NCBI GenBank assembly: GCA_963843595.1
Contig: CAWJLG010000010.1
Span: 1 to 64,000, forward strand
DNA: 64,000 nt
Origin: CAIWHR01 sp963843595
GTDB lineage: Bacteria; Pseudomonadota; Gammaproteobacteria; Burkholderiales; Casimicrobiaceae
Reading direction: 5' to 3'
The notes beneath the pieces were generated by a model, which was not told where the DNA came from, did not search any database, and saw only the letters and a program-made list of their open reading frames with translations. Below are positions 26,053-37,905 of this stretch, one piece after another (position 1 is the stretch's first letter; the number at the start of each line of letters is the position of its first letter). The position numbers and the translations under genes are program-made.

Positions 26053-27597
26053 CTAGAGCAACCACTCGATCGGGAGAATCGACAGCATGTCGACCCCCAT
26101 GCGCAGGAACCAGCTCGTGCCCGGATCGACGTCGTAGCGCATCTCGCCCGAAGCGGTACGCTCGATCCATTCCAGATTGCGGCCGTCCGGCGCCAGCCGA
26201 ACCTCGTACGCAATCCTGGGCACGTCGGCGTCGAAAAATGCGGCCAGCCGCTGCGCGAGCACCGGACTCTCGATCACGAGGCCCATCTCGGTGTTCAGCA
26301 GTGCCGAGCGCTGGTCGAAGTTGAACGAGCCGACGAAGATGCGGCCGCGGTCCACGGCGAAAGTCTTCGCGTGCAAGGCCGAGGACGAGCTTGCCCCGAA
26401 CCTGGCATTGATTTCACGCCATTCTTTCGCTGCGGTCGGCTTGAGCTCGTAGAGTTGAACGCCGGCCAGGAGCAGGTCCTGCCGGCGCTTCGCATAGCCC
26501 GCGTGCACCGCGCTTTCATCGGACGCCGCCAAAGAGTTGGTGAGGATGCGCACCTTCACTCCCCTCCCGGCCAGTGCCTCCAACGCGGCGGTGCCCTCGG
26601 CACCAGGCACGAAGTACGGCGAGACGAGGTCGAGCGTCTTCTCGGGTCGCCCGATGGTCCGCACCAGTTCCGGAAAAAGCAGCACGTCGGTTCGGGCGGT
26701 GGTGTCGAGAGTCTTGGCCGGGTCGTCGAACACCAGTCGGGCTGCCGTCCATTCGAGCCCAAGCTGCCTCTCGAGCAAATCGCGCACGAGCGAAGTCGTG
26801 CGCACGGCCTCGACGTAGGCGACGGATTCCGGATCGGCGTGCGCCGCCGCGAATCTGGCCTTGAGATTGGCGACGACGTCCGGTCCGGGGGCGCCCACGA
26901 AGCTCGCCGCCGGATAGGCGGACGGGCTGTTCCAGTAGAGGTCGAACTCCTTCGACACCTCACGCACCGCCGCGCCCACAGCGACCACGTCCAGGTCGGC
27001 GAATCCGACCCCGCTCCCTGCGCCGAAGTACTCGTTGCCGATGTTGCGTCCGCCCACGACGGACACCTGGTTGTCGGCGGTGAACGACTTGTTGTGCATG
27101 CGCCGGTTCACGCGCGTGAAGTCGGTCAGGAAATTGAGCGCCCGGGCGTCACGCTGGACGACCGGGTTGTAGAGGCGCAGCTCGAGGTTCGGATGCGCGT
27201 CGAGCGCAGCGATGGTGGGGTCGAGCCCGCCCGTGTTGTGGTCGTCGAGCAACAGGCGCACGCGCACCCCGCGCTCGGCCGCCTGCCACAGCGCCTCGAA
27301 CAGCAGGTAGCCGACCTGGTCCCCATGCCAGATGTAGTACTGCACATCGAGCGACTTTTCCGCGGTGCCGGCGAGAAGGACGCGCGCGGCGAAGGCGTCG
27401 TGGGGCTCGGGAAGGGCGTGGATGCCGGTCTTGCCCGGATTCGCGGTGACCTCCGGCGCGACCGCGCGGCCAAGCATTGTCCCCGCCGTGTCGGCGAGAG
27501 CGGAGGTCACGGTCCGGCCTTCCAGCGAGGGCAGGCTCGCGCAGCCGGTGATCAGCGACGCGAGTGCGACAGCGACGAAGGACAGAATGCGGCTCAT
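26053..27597 (-). CDS. Phospholipase D family lipoprotein (ClsC/YmdC-like cardiolipin synthase)
   Basis: Protein of 514 residues with two HKD motifs, the mark of the phospholipase D superfamily. Motif 1 is MHNKSFTADNQVSVVGGRNI, motif 2 is LHAKTFAVDRGRIFVGSFNF. The N-terminus has a lipobox (LITGC, cysteine 19), so this member is anchored on the periplasmic side. Similarity of layout to ClsC suggests phospholipid headgroup exchange or cardiolipin synthesis, but a nuclease or other phosphodiesterase cannot be excluded. The start ATG at 27597 was chosen because it directly precedes the signal peptide; the open frame continues upstream without support. A 63-base piece of a paralogue survives at 6123-6185. 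Confidence 0.87.
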   Translation of the reverse strand: MSRILSFVAVALASLITGCASLPSLEGRTVTSALADTAGTMLGRAVAPEVTANPGKTGIHALPEPHDAFAARVLLAGTAEKSLDVQYYIWHGDQVGYLLFEALWQAAERGVRVRLLLDDHNTGGLDPTIAALDAHPNLELRLYNPVVQRDARALNFLTDFTRVNRRMHNKSFTADNQVSVVGGRNIGNEYFGAGSGVGFADLDVVAVGAAVREVSKEFDLYWNSPSAYPAASFVGAPGPDVVANLKARFAAAHADPESVAYVEAVRTTSLVRDLLERQLGLEWTAARLVFDDPAKTLDTTARTDVLLFPELVRTIGRPEKTLDLVSPYFVPGAEGTAALEALAGRGVKVRILTNSLAASDESAVHAGYAKRRQDLLLAGVQLYELKPTAAKEWREINARFGASSSSALHAKTFAVDRGRIFVGSFNFDQRSALLNTEMGLVIESPVLAQRLAAFFDADVPRIAYEVRLAPDGRNLEWIERTASGEMRYDVDPGTSWFLRMGVDMLSILPIEWLL

Positions 27598-27881
27598 TCC
27601 GACGGACCTCTCGGTGGCGAAACACTCAACCTTGGCGATTCGCGCCCGATGCGGCGCCAACCCGTCACCAAGTCGGCCCCGTACCCAACCCGAATAATGT
27701 CGCCGGCGGACGGTATGCATCGTTGCCCCGCGACCACCGGTCGTCCATTATTTTCGTCGAGGCTCTTGCCCGCATACGGTGCCCGCGCGCTGTGCACTGA
27801 GCCGCGCCATCAAGATCGATCGGCGTCGAACTCGGGGCAGCGGTGGTACCATTATTCTTCTGGTTCATTGAGGAGCACACG

Positions 27882-28265
27882 ATGGCGATGAAATTGCCGT
27901 GGCGCACGGCGATGTTCCTGGTGTTCAGTGCATTGGCGGTGGCGTGGGGCAGTGCCCGCGCGGATGAAGTCCCGCTGATCACGGGTGAACATTGGACCAA
28001 ATCGTCGGAACAGGTGAAGAAGGTTTATCTGATCGGTATCGCCAATGTCATTCAGGTCGAGACAGCCTATCATGCGGCGACTCCGCCTTCCGACGGCCAA
28101 AGCTTCGTTCCGCGCTTTGCCCGGGGGTTGAAGGGCCAGACCCTCGACAGCGTGCGGGAGGGGCTTGACCGGTGGTATGCCGCGAACCCCGATCGGTTGC
28201 AGCGACCGGTCATTGAAACCATCTGGTTCGAAATGGTCGTGCCAGGCCTTCAGAAAACCAGGTAG
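27882..28265 (+). CDS. Hypothetical exported protein
   Basis: Unrecognised protein of 127 residues. A signal peptide (TAMFLVFSALAVAWGSARA, cleaved before DEVPL) is followed by a compact domain: LITGEHWTKSSEQVKKVYLI, then a motif SFVPRFARGLKGQTLDSVRE and PVIETIWFEMVVPGL. It has no cysteines in the mature part and no membrane helix, so it is probably periplasmic. The ATG at 27882 follows GAGGAG at a good distance. Twelve bases separate it from the glycine-zipper lipoprotein gene downstream, so the two probably form a small envelope operon. Confidence 0.6.
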   Translation: MAMKLPWRTAMFLVFSALAVAWGSARADEVPLITGEHWTKSSEQVKKVYLIGIANVIQVETAYHAATPPSDGQSFVPRFARGLKGQTLDSVREGLDRWYAANPDRLQRPVIETIWFEMVVPGLQKTR

Positions 28266-28277
28266 CGGAGACGACAC

Positions 28278-28502
28278 ATGAAATCAGTCGGACTGATGGT
28301 GGCCATCGCGGCCGTGACGGGGGTGATCGGATGCACGACCATGACTCCGCAGCAGCAGGGGACCGTGAGTGGCGCGGCCATTGGTGCGGCGGCGGGGGCG
28401 GGCATCGCGGCCATTGCGGGGGGGAGCGGATGGACCGGTGCAGCCGTCGGCGCGGTCGTTGGCGGCGTTGCCGGTAACATCAAGGGCAGCAAGCAGCAGT
28501 GA
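28278..28502 (+). CDS. Glycine-zipper lipoprotein
   Basis: Small lipoprotein of 74 residues with lipobox GVIGC (cysteine 19). The mature part is a glycine-zipper of the YMGG/OmpA-associated type: SGAAIGAAAGAGIAAIAGG followed by AAVGAVVGGVAGNIKG. Such repeats form tightly packed helical hairpins in membranes; members are linked to envelope stress or osmotic response, though this one has no assigned role. Start is supported by GGAGACGACAC upstream. Paired with the preceding exported protein. Confidence 0.78.
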   Translation: MKSVGLMVAIAAVTGVIGCTTMTPQQQGTVSGAAIGAAAGAGIAAIAGGSGWTGAAVGAVVGGVAGNIKGSKQQ

Positions 28503-28570
28503 TCTCGTCGCTGCCGCAGGCGTAGAATCGGTCATCCGCCGAAAGAGCGGGTCACACAAGAGGAAACGCC

Positions 28571-30847
<2,277 letters not shown>

Positions 30848-30947
30848 GGACAGTTGAGAGCAACGGCGCGAACAGCCGCGGGCCCCGGCTGGCGTGCCAC
30901 GTTCCCCTCGGCATCGCCGGAGCGCTTATCGGGCGCCGGCGAAGACC

Positions 30948-32879
30948 TTATCCCGGAAGGATGATCCGCGATTCGCCGCCGCCCATCTCCAGCAGCAGCT
31001 GGTTGATCCGTTTCACGAAGGCGGCGGGGTCGTCCAGCGTCCCGCCTTCCGCCAGCAGCGCCTGGTCGAGCAGCACCGTCGCCCAGTCGTCGAACCGCTT
31101 GTCTTCGCCCTTCAACCGAAGCACGACCGGGTGCTGCGGGTTGATCTCGAGGATCGGCATCGACACCGGCGCGCGCTGACCGGCGGCCTTGAGCAGCCGC
31201 GCCAGGTTCGCGCTCATGTCGTGCTCGTCGGCGACAAGGCACGCCGGCGACTCGGTCAACCGGTGCGTCACCCGGACGTCCTTGACGCGTTCGCCGAGGC
31301 TCGACTTGATCCGGTCGACGAGGTCCTTGAACTCGGTGGCCTCCTGCTCCTTCGTCTTGCGCTCGGCCTCGTCTTCGAGCGAACCCAGATCAAGCCCCCC
31401 CTTGGCGACCGACACGAGGGCCTTGCCCTCGAACTCGGGCAGGTGGCCGACCACCCACTCGTCGACGCGATCCGACAGCAGCAGCACCTCGATGCCCTTC
31501 CTGCGGAACACCTCGAGATGCGGGCTGTTCCGTGCCGCATTGAACGTCTCGGCCGCCACGTAGTAGATCTTGTCCTGCCCTTCCTTGCACCGGCCGATGT
31601 AGTCGGCCAGTGACACCGTCTCGTCGGCGGTGTCGGCATGCGTCGACGCGAAGCGCAGCAGTCCGGCGATCCGGTCCTTGTTGGCGAAATCCTCGCCGAC
31701 GCCCTCCTTGAGCACGGCGCCGAACGCGCTCCAGAACTTCGCGTACCGGTCCTTGTCGTCGGCGGCGAGCGACTCGAGCAGGCCGAGGACCTTTTTCGAG
31801 CACCCGGCGCGGATCGCTTCGATGTCCTTCGATTCCTGCAGGATCTCGCGGGAGACGTTGAGCGGCAGATCGTTGGTGTCGACGACACCGCGCACGAACC
31901 GCAGGTAACGCGGCAGCAGCTGCTCGGCGTCGTCCATGATGAACACGCGCCGGACATAGAGCTTGATTCCGTGGCGGGCGTTGCGGTCCCACAGGTCGAA
32001 CGGCGCCCGCGACGGGATGTAGAGGAGCTCCGTGTACTCCTGGCGCCCTTCGACGCGCGCGTGGGTCCACGCCAGCGGGTCGTCGAAATCGTGGCCGACG
32101 TGCTTGTAGAACTCCCTGTACTGCTCGTCGGTGATGTCGCTCTTGGCGCGCGCCCACAGCGCGGATGCCTGGTTGACCGTCTCTTCGTCCGCGAGCTTCT
32201 GCTGCGTGCCGTCCTTCCATTCCTCCTTGGGCATGAGGATCGGCTGGACGATGTGGTCGGAGTACTTGCGGACGATCGCGCGGAGCCTCGATCCGTCGAG
32301 GAGATCGTCCTGGCCATCGCGCAGGTGAAGCGTGATTTCCGTCCCGCGCCCCGGCTTGTCGACCATCTCCACGGAGAACTCGCCCCCGCCGTCCGATTCC
32401 CAGCGCACGCCCTGGTCGGGTTGCTCCCCGGCGCGGCGGGTCGTGACGGTCACCTTGTCCGCGACGATGAAGGAGGAGTAGAAGCCGACCCCGAACTGGC
32501 CGATCAGATGGGCGTCCTTCTGCTGATCGCCGGTCAGCCGCGAGAAGAAGTCCCGCGTGCCCGACTTGGCGATGGTGCCGAGGTTGGCGATCACCTCGTC
32601 GCGGCTCATCCCGACGCCATTGTCGATCACCCGCAGCGTTTTCGCCGCCGGATCGTAGTCGACACGGATCCTGAGCTCGAAATCGTCCTCGAACAGCGCG
32701 GCGTTGTGCAGCGCCTCGAACCGCAGCTTGTCGCAGGCGTCGGACGCGTTCGAGATCAGCTCCCGGAGGAAGATTTCGCGGTTCGAATACAGCGAGTGGA
32801 TCATGAGCTGCAGCAGCTCTTTGACCTCGGCCTGGAAACCGAGGGTTTCGCGGGCGGCGCTGGCGGCTTGGGTGGTCAC
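30948..32879 (-). CDS. htpG: Chaperone HtpG (bacterial Hsp90)
   Basis: ATP-dependent cytosolic chaperone of 643 residues. The GHKL ATPase domain shows NREIFLRELISNASDACDKL, RVIDNGVGMSRDEV and LIGQFGVGFYSSFIVADKVT. The middle domain begins around residue 240 and includes RRVFIMDDAEQLLPRYLRFV; the C-terminal dimerisation domain ends in LLLEMGGGESRIILPG. Translation starts at a GTG (32879) preceded by AAGGAA; no ATG is available upstream near the family N-terminus. A sigma-32-type promoter lies just upstream, so heat induction is likely. Convergent with maeB. Confidence 0.96.
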   Translation of the reverse strand: MTTQAASAARETLGFQAEVKELLQLMIHSLYSNREIFLRELISNASDACDKLRFEALHNAALFEDDFELRIRVDYDPAAKTLRVIDNGVGMSRDEVIANLGTIAKSGTRDFFSRLTGDQQKDAHLIGQFGVGFYSSFIVADKVTVTTRRAGEQPDQGVRWESDGGGEFSVEMVDKPGRGTEITLHLRDGQDDLLDGSRLRAIVRKYSDHIVQPILMPKEEWKDGTQQKLADEETVNQASALWARAKSDITDEQYREFYKHVGHDFDDPLAWTHARVEGRQEYTELLYIPSRAPFDLWDRNARHGIKLYVRRVFIMDDAEQLLPRYLRFVRGVVDTNDLPLNVSREILQESKDIEAIRAGCSKKVLGLLESLAADDKDRYAKFWSAFGAVLKEGVGEDFANKDRIAGLLRFASTHADTADETVSLADYIGRCKEGQDKIYYVAAETFNAARNSPHLEVFRRKGIEVLLLSDRVDEWVVGHLPEFEGKALVSVAKGGLDLGSLEDEAERKTKEQEATEFKDLVDRIKSSLGERVKDVRVTHRLTESPACLVADEHDMSANLARLLKAAGQRAPVSMPILEINPQHPVVLRLKGEDKRFDDWATVLLDQALLAEGGTLDDPAAFVKRINQLLLEMGGGESRIILPG

Positions 32880-32912
32880 GGCGGGTTCCTTCGGAAAGGC
32901 GACGTGCGGGGA

Positions 32913-32939
32913 ATTGGGGCGTGACGAAGGCTTTTCAAG
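32913..32939 (-). promoter_or_regulatory. Sigma-32 (RpoH) promoter of htpG
   Basis: On the minus strand, CTTGAA (32934-32939) and CCCCAAT (32913-32919) are separated by 14 bases. This matches the sigma-32 pattern CTTGAA-N13-15-CCCCAT almost perfectly. The -10 region lies about 35 bases before the GTG start and its ribosome-binding site. Confidence 0.75.
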
Positions 32940-32963
32940 CCCGCGCCGGGTTCAGTCTTCGGC

Positions 32964-34091
32964 CTAGCGAAGCCTGGCAAGCGCCACTTCGAGGTGCGCC
33001 GCCGTGCGATCGACGTTGTTGAGCTTGTCGAGGCCGAAGAGCCCGATGCGGAAGGTCCGGAAATCGGCCGGTTCGTCGCACTGCAGCGGCACGCCGGCGG
33101 CGACCTGCAGGCCGAGCCCCAGGAATTTCTTGCCGGACTGGATCTCGGCGTCGTCGGTATAGCTCACGACGACCCCGGGGGCCTCGAAGCCAGGCGCCGC
33201 GACGCTCGGAAAACCGTACCGGACGAGGAGGGCGCGCACGCTATCGCCAAGCTCCTGCTGCCGGCGGCGAAGCGTGTCGAACCCGCAGGCTTCCGTTTCC
33301 TTCATCGCATTGCGCAGGCGCACCAGGCCGTCCGTCGGCATCGTCGCGTGGTAGGCGTGGCCGCCGTTCTCGTAGGCGTCCATGATCTGCAGCCACTTGC
33401 GCAGATCGCACGCATAGCTGGTGCTGGTCGTGGACTCGATTCGGGTCCGGGCGCGCTCGCTCAGCATCACCAGCGCGCAGCAGGGCGTGCTGCTCCATCC
33501 CTTCTGCGGCGCGCTGATCAGGACGTCCACGCCGGTCGCGTCCATGTCGACCCAGAGCGCGCCGGAGGCGATGCAATCGAGCACGAACAGGCCGCCGACG
33601 GCGTGCACGGCGTCGGTCACCGCGCGCAGGTAGTCGTCCGGAAGCAGCATGCCCGAGGCGGTCTCGACGTGCGGTGCGAAGACCAGGTCGGGTTTCGTTG
33701 CCCGTATGGTCGCCACGACTTCGGCGACCGGGGGCGGCGCGAACGGCGACTGCGTGCCGTCGCCGGTTCGTCGCGCCTTCAACACCGTTGCTTCCGACGG
33801 AATCCGGCCCATGTCGAAGATCTGGCTCCAGCGATAGCTGAACCAGCCATTGCGAATGACCAGGCATTTCCGGTCGGTGGCAAATTGCCGGGCGACGGCT
33901 TCCATCCCGAACGTTCCGCTGCCCGGCACCACGATCGCCGCCTTCGCCTGGTAGACGCGCTTCAGCACCGCCGAGATGTCGGTCATGACGCCGCGAAAAG
34001 CCAGCGACATGTGATTGAGCGCACGGTCCGTGAACACCACGGAATATTCGAGCAGACCCTGGGGGTCAACGTTGGGCAACAAACCAGGCAC
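32964..34091 (-). CDS. Class V aminotransferase (serine/alanine-glyoxylate type)
   Basis: PLP enzyme of 375 residues. The N-terminus PGLLPNVDPQGLLEYSVVFT, preceding RALNHMSLAFRGVMTDISAV, is the typical opening of one subgroup of alanine- or serine-glyoxylate aminotransferases. The cofactor lysine is in DVLISAPQKGWSSTPCC, with aspartate binding in GGLFVLDCIASGALWVDMDA. I chose the GTG at 34091 because GGAG lies seven bases before it and the family begins here; the longer upstream frame is unsupported. Amino donor and acceptor are unknown. Divergence from neighbours leaves it as a single gene. Confidence 0.88.
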   Translation of the reverse strand: MPGLLPNVDPQGLLEYSVVFTDRALNHMSLAFRGVMTDISAVLKRVYQAKAAIVVPGSGTFGMEAVARQFATDRKCLVIRNGWFSYRWSQIFDMGRIPSEATVLKARRTGDGTQSPFAPPPVAEVVATIRATKPDLVFAPHVETASGMLLPDDYLRAVTDAVHAVGGLFVLDCIASGALWVDMDATGVDVLISAPQKGWSSTPCCALVMLSERARTRIESTTSTSYACDLRKWLQIMDAYENGGHAYHATMPTDGLVRLRNAMKETEACGFDTLRRRQQELGDSVRALLVRYGFPSVAAPGFEAPGVVVSYTDDAEIQSGKKFLGLGLQVAAGVPLQCDEPADFRTFRIGLFGLDKLNNVDRTAAHLEVALARLR

Positions 34092-34352
34092 GGTCAACTC
34101 CGGAAAGAAGGGTGCAGAAGGGCAACAGGATGCAGGACAGGATCGCGCAAGCCCGTGGGAGCAGCCCACCGAGCTCGAACATCCTGAGTGCGTGGATGGA
34201 TGCCATTGTGGCGGCCTTGGCGAAATCGTTCAAGATTTCGGGGGCTGATTGCAGCGGACGCCTGACGCGCGGCACCGACGCCTTGCCGCAGGCAGAGGTC
34301 TCGCGGACGTGTCGCCTTCCTGCGGGAGAAGCTGCCGCCCGGCGCCTTGCGG

Positions 34353-34910
34353 CTAGGGAATGGTAACGCCGAACGTGACCAGCATTCCCGCTGTGCCGAA
34401 GATGACGATTTCGGAGCAGTACCGGTTCCAGCAATAGCCGACCGACGGAACGATCACGGGGGCAATCCCCGCGCTGTTGGCGGGAATCTTGTCCTGGTAC
34501 TCGCCGCTGTAGCCATGAACGAGTCCGGCCGACAGCTTGAGATAGAGCGGCTGTACGCTCTCGAAGGGGCGGAATCGGTAGCCGCCGTACACGTACTGCG
34601 ATGGTTGGCCGAACGAATTGTGGAACGCCGACGCGCCGACGAGCCACTGCTCGGTGATGTTCCACTCGACCAGGATCAGGTTCTGGTGATTGTCATGGGC
34701 GGGATCGTAGTTGAAGTGCCGGGTATAGACGCTCGTTTCGAGAAAGAAACGGTCGGTACGCCACGGCTCCGGTGCCTCCCAAGCCGAAGCCCACGTGGCC
34801 CGGGGAGCCGGTGTCGCTGGCTCTGCCGCGGAAGATGCGGGCAGCGACGACTGCGCGAAGGCGGCGCCTGACGTCGCGATCGAGACGACCAAGGCGATGC
34901 TGCGGGTCAA
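34353..34910 (-). CDS. Hypothetical outer-membrane beta-barrel protein
   Basis: Exported protein of 185 residues. The N-terminus TRSIALVVSIATSGAAFAQS is a clean signal peptide. The mature part has alternating strands: FFLETSVYTRHFNYDPAHDN, LILVEWNITEQWLVGASAFH, SQYVYGGYRFRPFESVQPLY, and a near-terminal hydrophobic segment VIFGTAGMLVTFGVTI. Members of this family are sometimes labelled sn-glycerol-3-phosphate transporter without evidence as far as I know; I treat it as an uncharacterised small barrel. No ATG precedes the signal peptide in frame; the only fitting initiator is TTG at 34910, because a TAG lies 39-42 bases upstream. Confidence 0.6.
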   Translation of the reverse strand: MTRSIALVVSIATSGAAFAQSSLPASSAAEPATPAPRATWASAWEAPEPWRTDRFFLETSVYTRHFNYDPAHDNHQNLILVEWNITEQWLVGASAFHNSFGQPSQYVYGGYRFRPFESVQPLYLKLSAGLVHGYSGEYQDKIPANSAGIAPVIVPSVGYCWNRYCSEIVIFGTAGMLVTFGVTIP

Positions 34911-35257
34911 GCGAGCCGCCGCGGGCAGCTCGGGAAGAACTCGGCTCTACGTGCACTCATTCGTCGGTCATTGTTCATAGTGCCGCAGACGCCGGTCGAC
35001 GCATCTCGGGATGCGATGCACCGGACGAGACGTGGGTTTGGGTTCCCGGAGCGTGCAGTGTTTCTTCCTGCCCCGAGGCGCTTGCGATGCTATCGGCCGT
35101 GCGCTCGATCATCCGAGCGTTCCAGTGACCGCATTTTGACACAAAGTGAAAGGCTGAATTCGGCCGGGATCCCGGGCCGTGCCGTACGGGTCGCTGTGGC
35201 CGTCACCGCCACGGGGTTGGCGGTGATTCCACCGCGGTGCACGTCGCGCCTGCACGA
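34911..35257. other. Gene-free stretch, nothing recognised
   Basis: About 350 bases between the beta-barrel gene and livF, both on the minus strand. I see no conserved frame, RNA gene or strong promoter. An AT-richer patch around 35135-35160 (TTTGACACAAAGTGAAAGG) is the only feature that stands out. Confidence 0.5.
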
Positions 35258-35990
<733 letters not shown>

Positions 35991-35998
<8 letters not shown>

Positions 35999-36713
35999 GG
36001 GGATGCCCGAGAAAGGCGGTGACCACCGCGGGCTGTTCCATGACCACCGCCGGGGCGCCCTCGGCGATCACCTGCCCGTAGTTCAACACGACGAGGCGAT
36101 CGGAGAGCGCCATCACCGCGCGCATCACGTGCTCGACGAAGACGATCGTCGCGCCGCGGTCGCGGATCGTGCGGATGAGATCGACGGCCTCGTTGATCTC
36201 GCCGGGGGTGAGCCCGGACAGCACTTCGTCGAGCAGCAGCAGGCGGGGCCGCGCGGCGAGCGCGCGCGCGAGCTCGAGGAACTTGCGCTGATGCAGATTG
36301 AGATCGTCGGGCATCGCGGACCGCAAGCTCGCCAGTCCGGTGAATTCGAGCCAGCGGCGGGCCTCGCGTTCGGCGTCGCTGCGGTCGAGCGCCGCGGCAC
36401 CGAACATCGCCGGCAGCGCGACGTTGTCCTGCACCGAGAGGTGCGCGAACGGGCGCGGAATCTGATAGGTGCGGGCGATGCCCGCGCGCGCGATCGTGTG
36501 CGCGCTGCGTCCGACCAGTTCGCGCGAATCGAACCGCAGCGTGCCACCGTCGGGCTGGTAGTGTCCGCTGACGAGGTTGATGAACGTCGACTTGCCGGAC
36601 CCGTTCGGGCCGAGCAGGCCGAGAATCTCGCCGCGCCGAACGTCGAGGTCGACGCCGTCGAGGGCCTGCACGCCGCGAAACGCCTTGCGGACGCCGCGTG
36701 CGGCGAGCAGCAC
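35991..36713 (-). CDS. livG: ABC transporter ATPase LivG
   Basis: ATPase of 240 residues. It starts at a GTG (VLLAARGVRKAFRGVQALDG). Walker A is LLGPNGSGKSTFINLVSGHY; the Q-loop region TYQIPRPFAHLSVQDNVALP, Walker B LLLLDEVLSGLTPGEINEA. The signature reads LNLHQRKFLELARALA, the LivG-type variant of LSGGQ. Note DEVLSGL instead of the usual DEPMAGL in Walker B; the catalytic glutamate is still present. In the same frame a TGA lies 61-63 bases upstream, which is the likely intended stop of livM. Partner ATPase of LivF. Confidence 0.92.
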
Positions 36714-36773
36714 GTCGGCACGGCCGGGACGCGTCGCGGCGGCGGGCGGCGCGCCCGACGGTGCCGGCGCCGC

Positions 36774-37779
36774 TCACCCCCGCCGCCGGCGGGATGGCGG
36801 CGGTCGCGTCGGCATCGCCCGCGGAAAGCGGCAGGCGGCCGCGTCCCCTGGACCGGCGTCCCATCCACGAGCCGAGCACGCCGTCGGGCATGAACACGAT
36901 GACCGCGATCAGCACCAGGCCGAAGACCGCCTTGCCGACGACGGCGTGATCGGCCGCGGTGAAGGCGTACAGCAGGCTCGTGATGAGCACGGCACCGACG
37001 GCCGGTCCCGCCCAGTGCCGCGTTCCGCCCAGCACGCTCATCAGCACCACGGTCAGGGGCACCGTGATCGAGAACGTCTCGCCGGTGGTCACGTACGACA
37101 CGAAGAGCGCGTGTATGCCGCCGGCGACGCCGGCGAACCCGCACGAGACCGCGAAGGCGAGCATCTTGCAACGGAACGTCGGCACGCCCAGTACTTCGGC
37201 GACGTCCTCGTCGTCGTGGATCGCGAACAGACCGAGCCCCAGCCGGGAACGCCGGATGGCCTGCGCGATGGCGAGCGTGGCGATCGCAAGCGCCAGTGCC
37301 ATCAGGTAGAACGACGAGGCGGCGGAGGGTCCGATCGCAGGCACCGGAACCGCGCTCATGTAGACGCCGGGGCCGCCGTCGATCGGCGTGTTGAGCACCA
37401 CGGTGCCGACGACGAATGTGAACGCGAGCGTCATCAGCGCGAAGAGCTCGCCGCGCACGGCGCGGACACGGAACACGACGCCGCCGATCGCGAGCCCGAG
37501 CGCGATGGCAATCGCCGCCGCGGCCGGCAATGTCCACAGGAACGGCCAGTCGAAGCGCGATGCGAGGACCGCCGTCGTGTACATGCCGGCGCCGAAGAAG
37601 GCGCCGTGGCCGAACGAGAAATAGCCGGTGTATCCGGACAGGATGTTCCACGAGGTCGCGAGCACGATCCAGTGCAGCACGAGGTAGAGGAAGGATTCGT
37701 AGAACAGCGGCAGGCCGAGCAGCGGAACCGTGGCCAGCGCGGCGCCGACGGCGAGGATCGCCGCGAATGTCCTGCCCAT
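36774..37779 (-). CDS. livM: ABC transporter permease LivM, stop displaced by one base
   Basis: Inner-membrane permease of about 334 residues with nine or ten hydrophobic segments; GYTGYFSFGHGAFFGAGMYT is the LivM signature and FVSYVTTGETFSITVPLTVV and LGGTRHWAGPAVGAVLITSL are conserved. The sequence reaches the normal end MPDGVLGSWMGRR plus a short tail, but the frame as given has no stop until 35725, deep in livF. A run of five C (plus strand, 36777-36781) has one base too many: removing it gives PPAAG and a TGA at 36774-36776. A natural LivM-LivG fusion is less likely because the two frames differ. Start ATG at 37779. Confidence 0.85.
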
Positions 37780-37789
37780 TCCGCTTACG

Positions 37790-37905
37790 GGACGACCTTC
37801 GTGCTTCGCGCTTCGGTGTTCGCCCTTGGGGCGGCCCGGCGGGCTGATCGGACGACCTTCGTGCTTCGCACTTCGGTGTTCGCCCTTGGGGCGGCCCGGC
37901 GGGCT
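37790..37905. repeat. Two direct copies of a 56-base dispersed-type repeat between livH and livM
   Basis: Units at 37790-37845 and 37850-37905 are identical except for one base (37810 versus 37870) and have a 60-base period. Read on the minus strand each unit would encode SPPGRPKGEHRSAKHEGRP. Each contains the short palindrome GCCCGCCGGGC. The pair fills the space from the livH stop codon to just before the livM start. From memory, similar peptide-like stretches recur in Burkholderiales genomes, which suggests a REP-like mobile intergenic repeat rather than coding DNA. Confidence 0.8.

Noticed and set aside
34066..34206. 46-codon minus-strand frame with a hydrophobic stretch
   Set aside because: It overlaps the start and ribosome-binding site of the class V aminotransferase and has no support as a gene.
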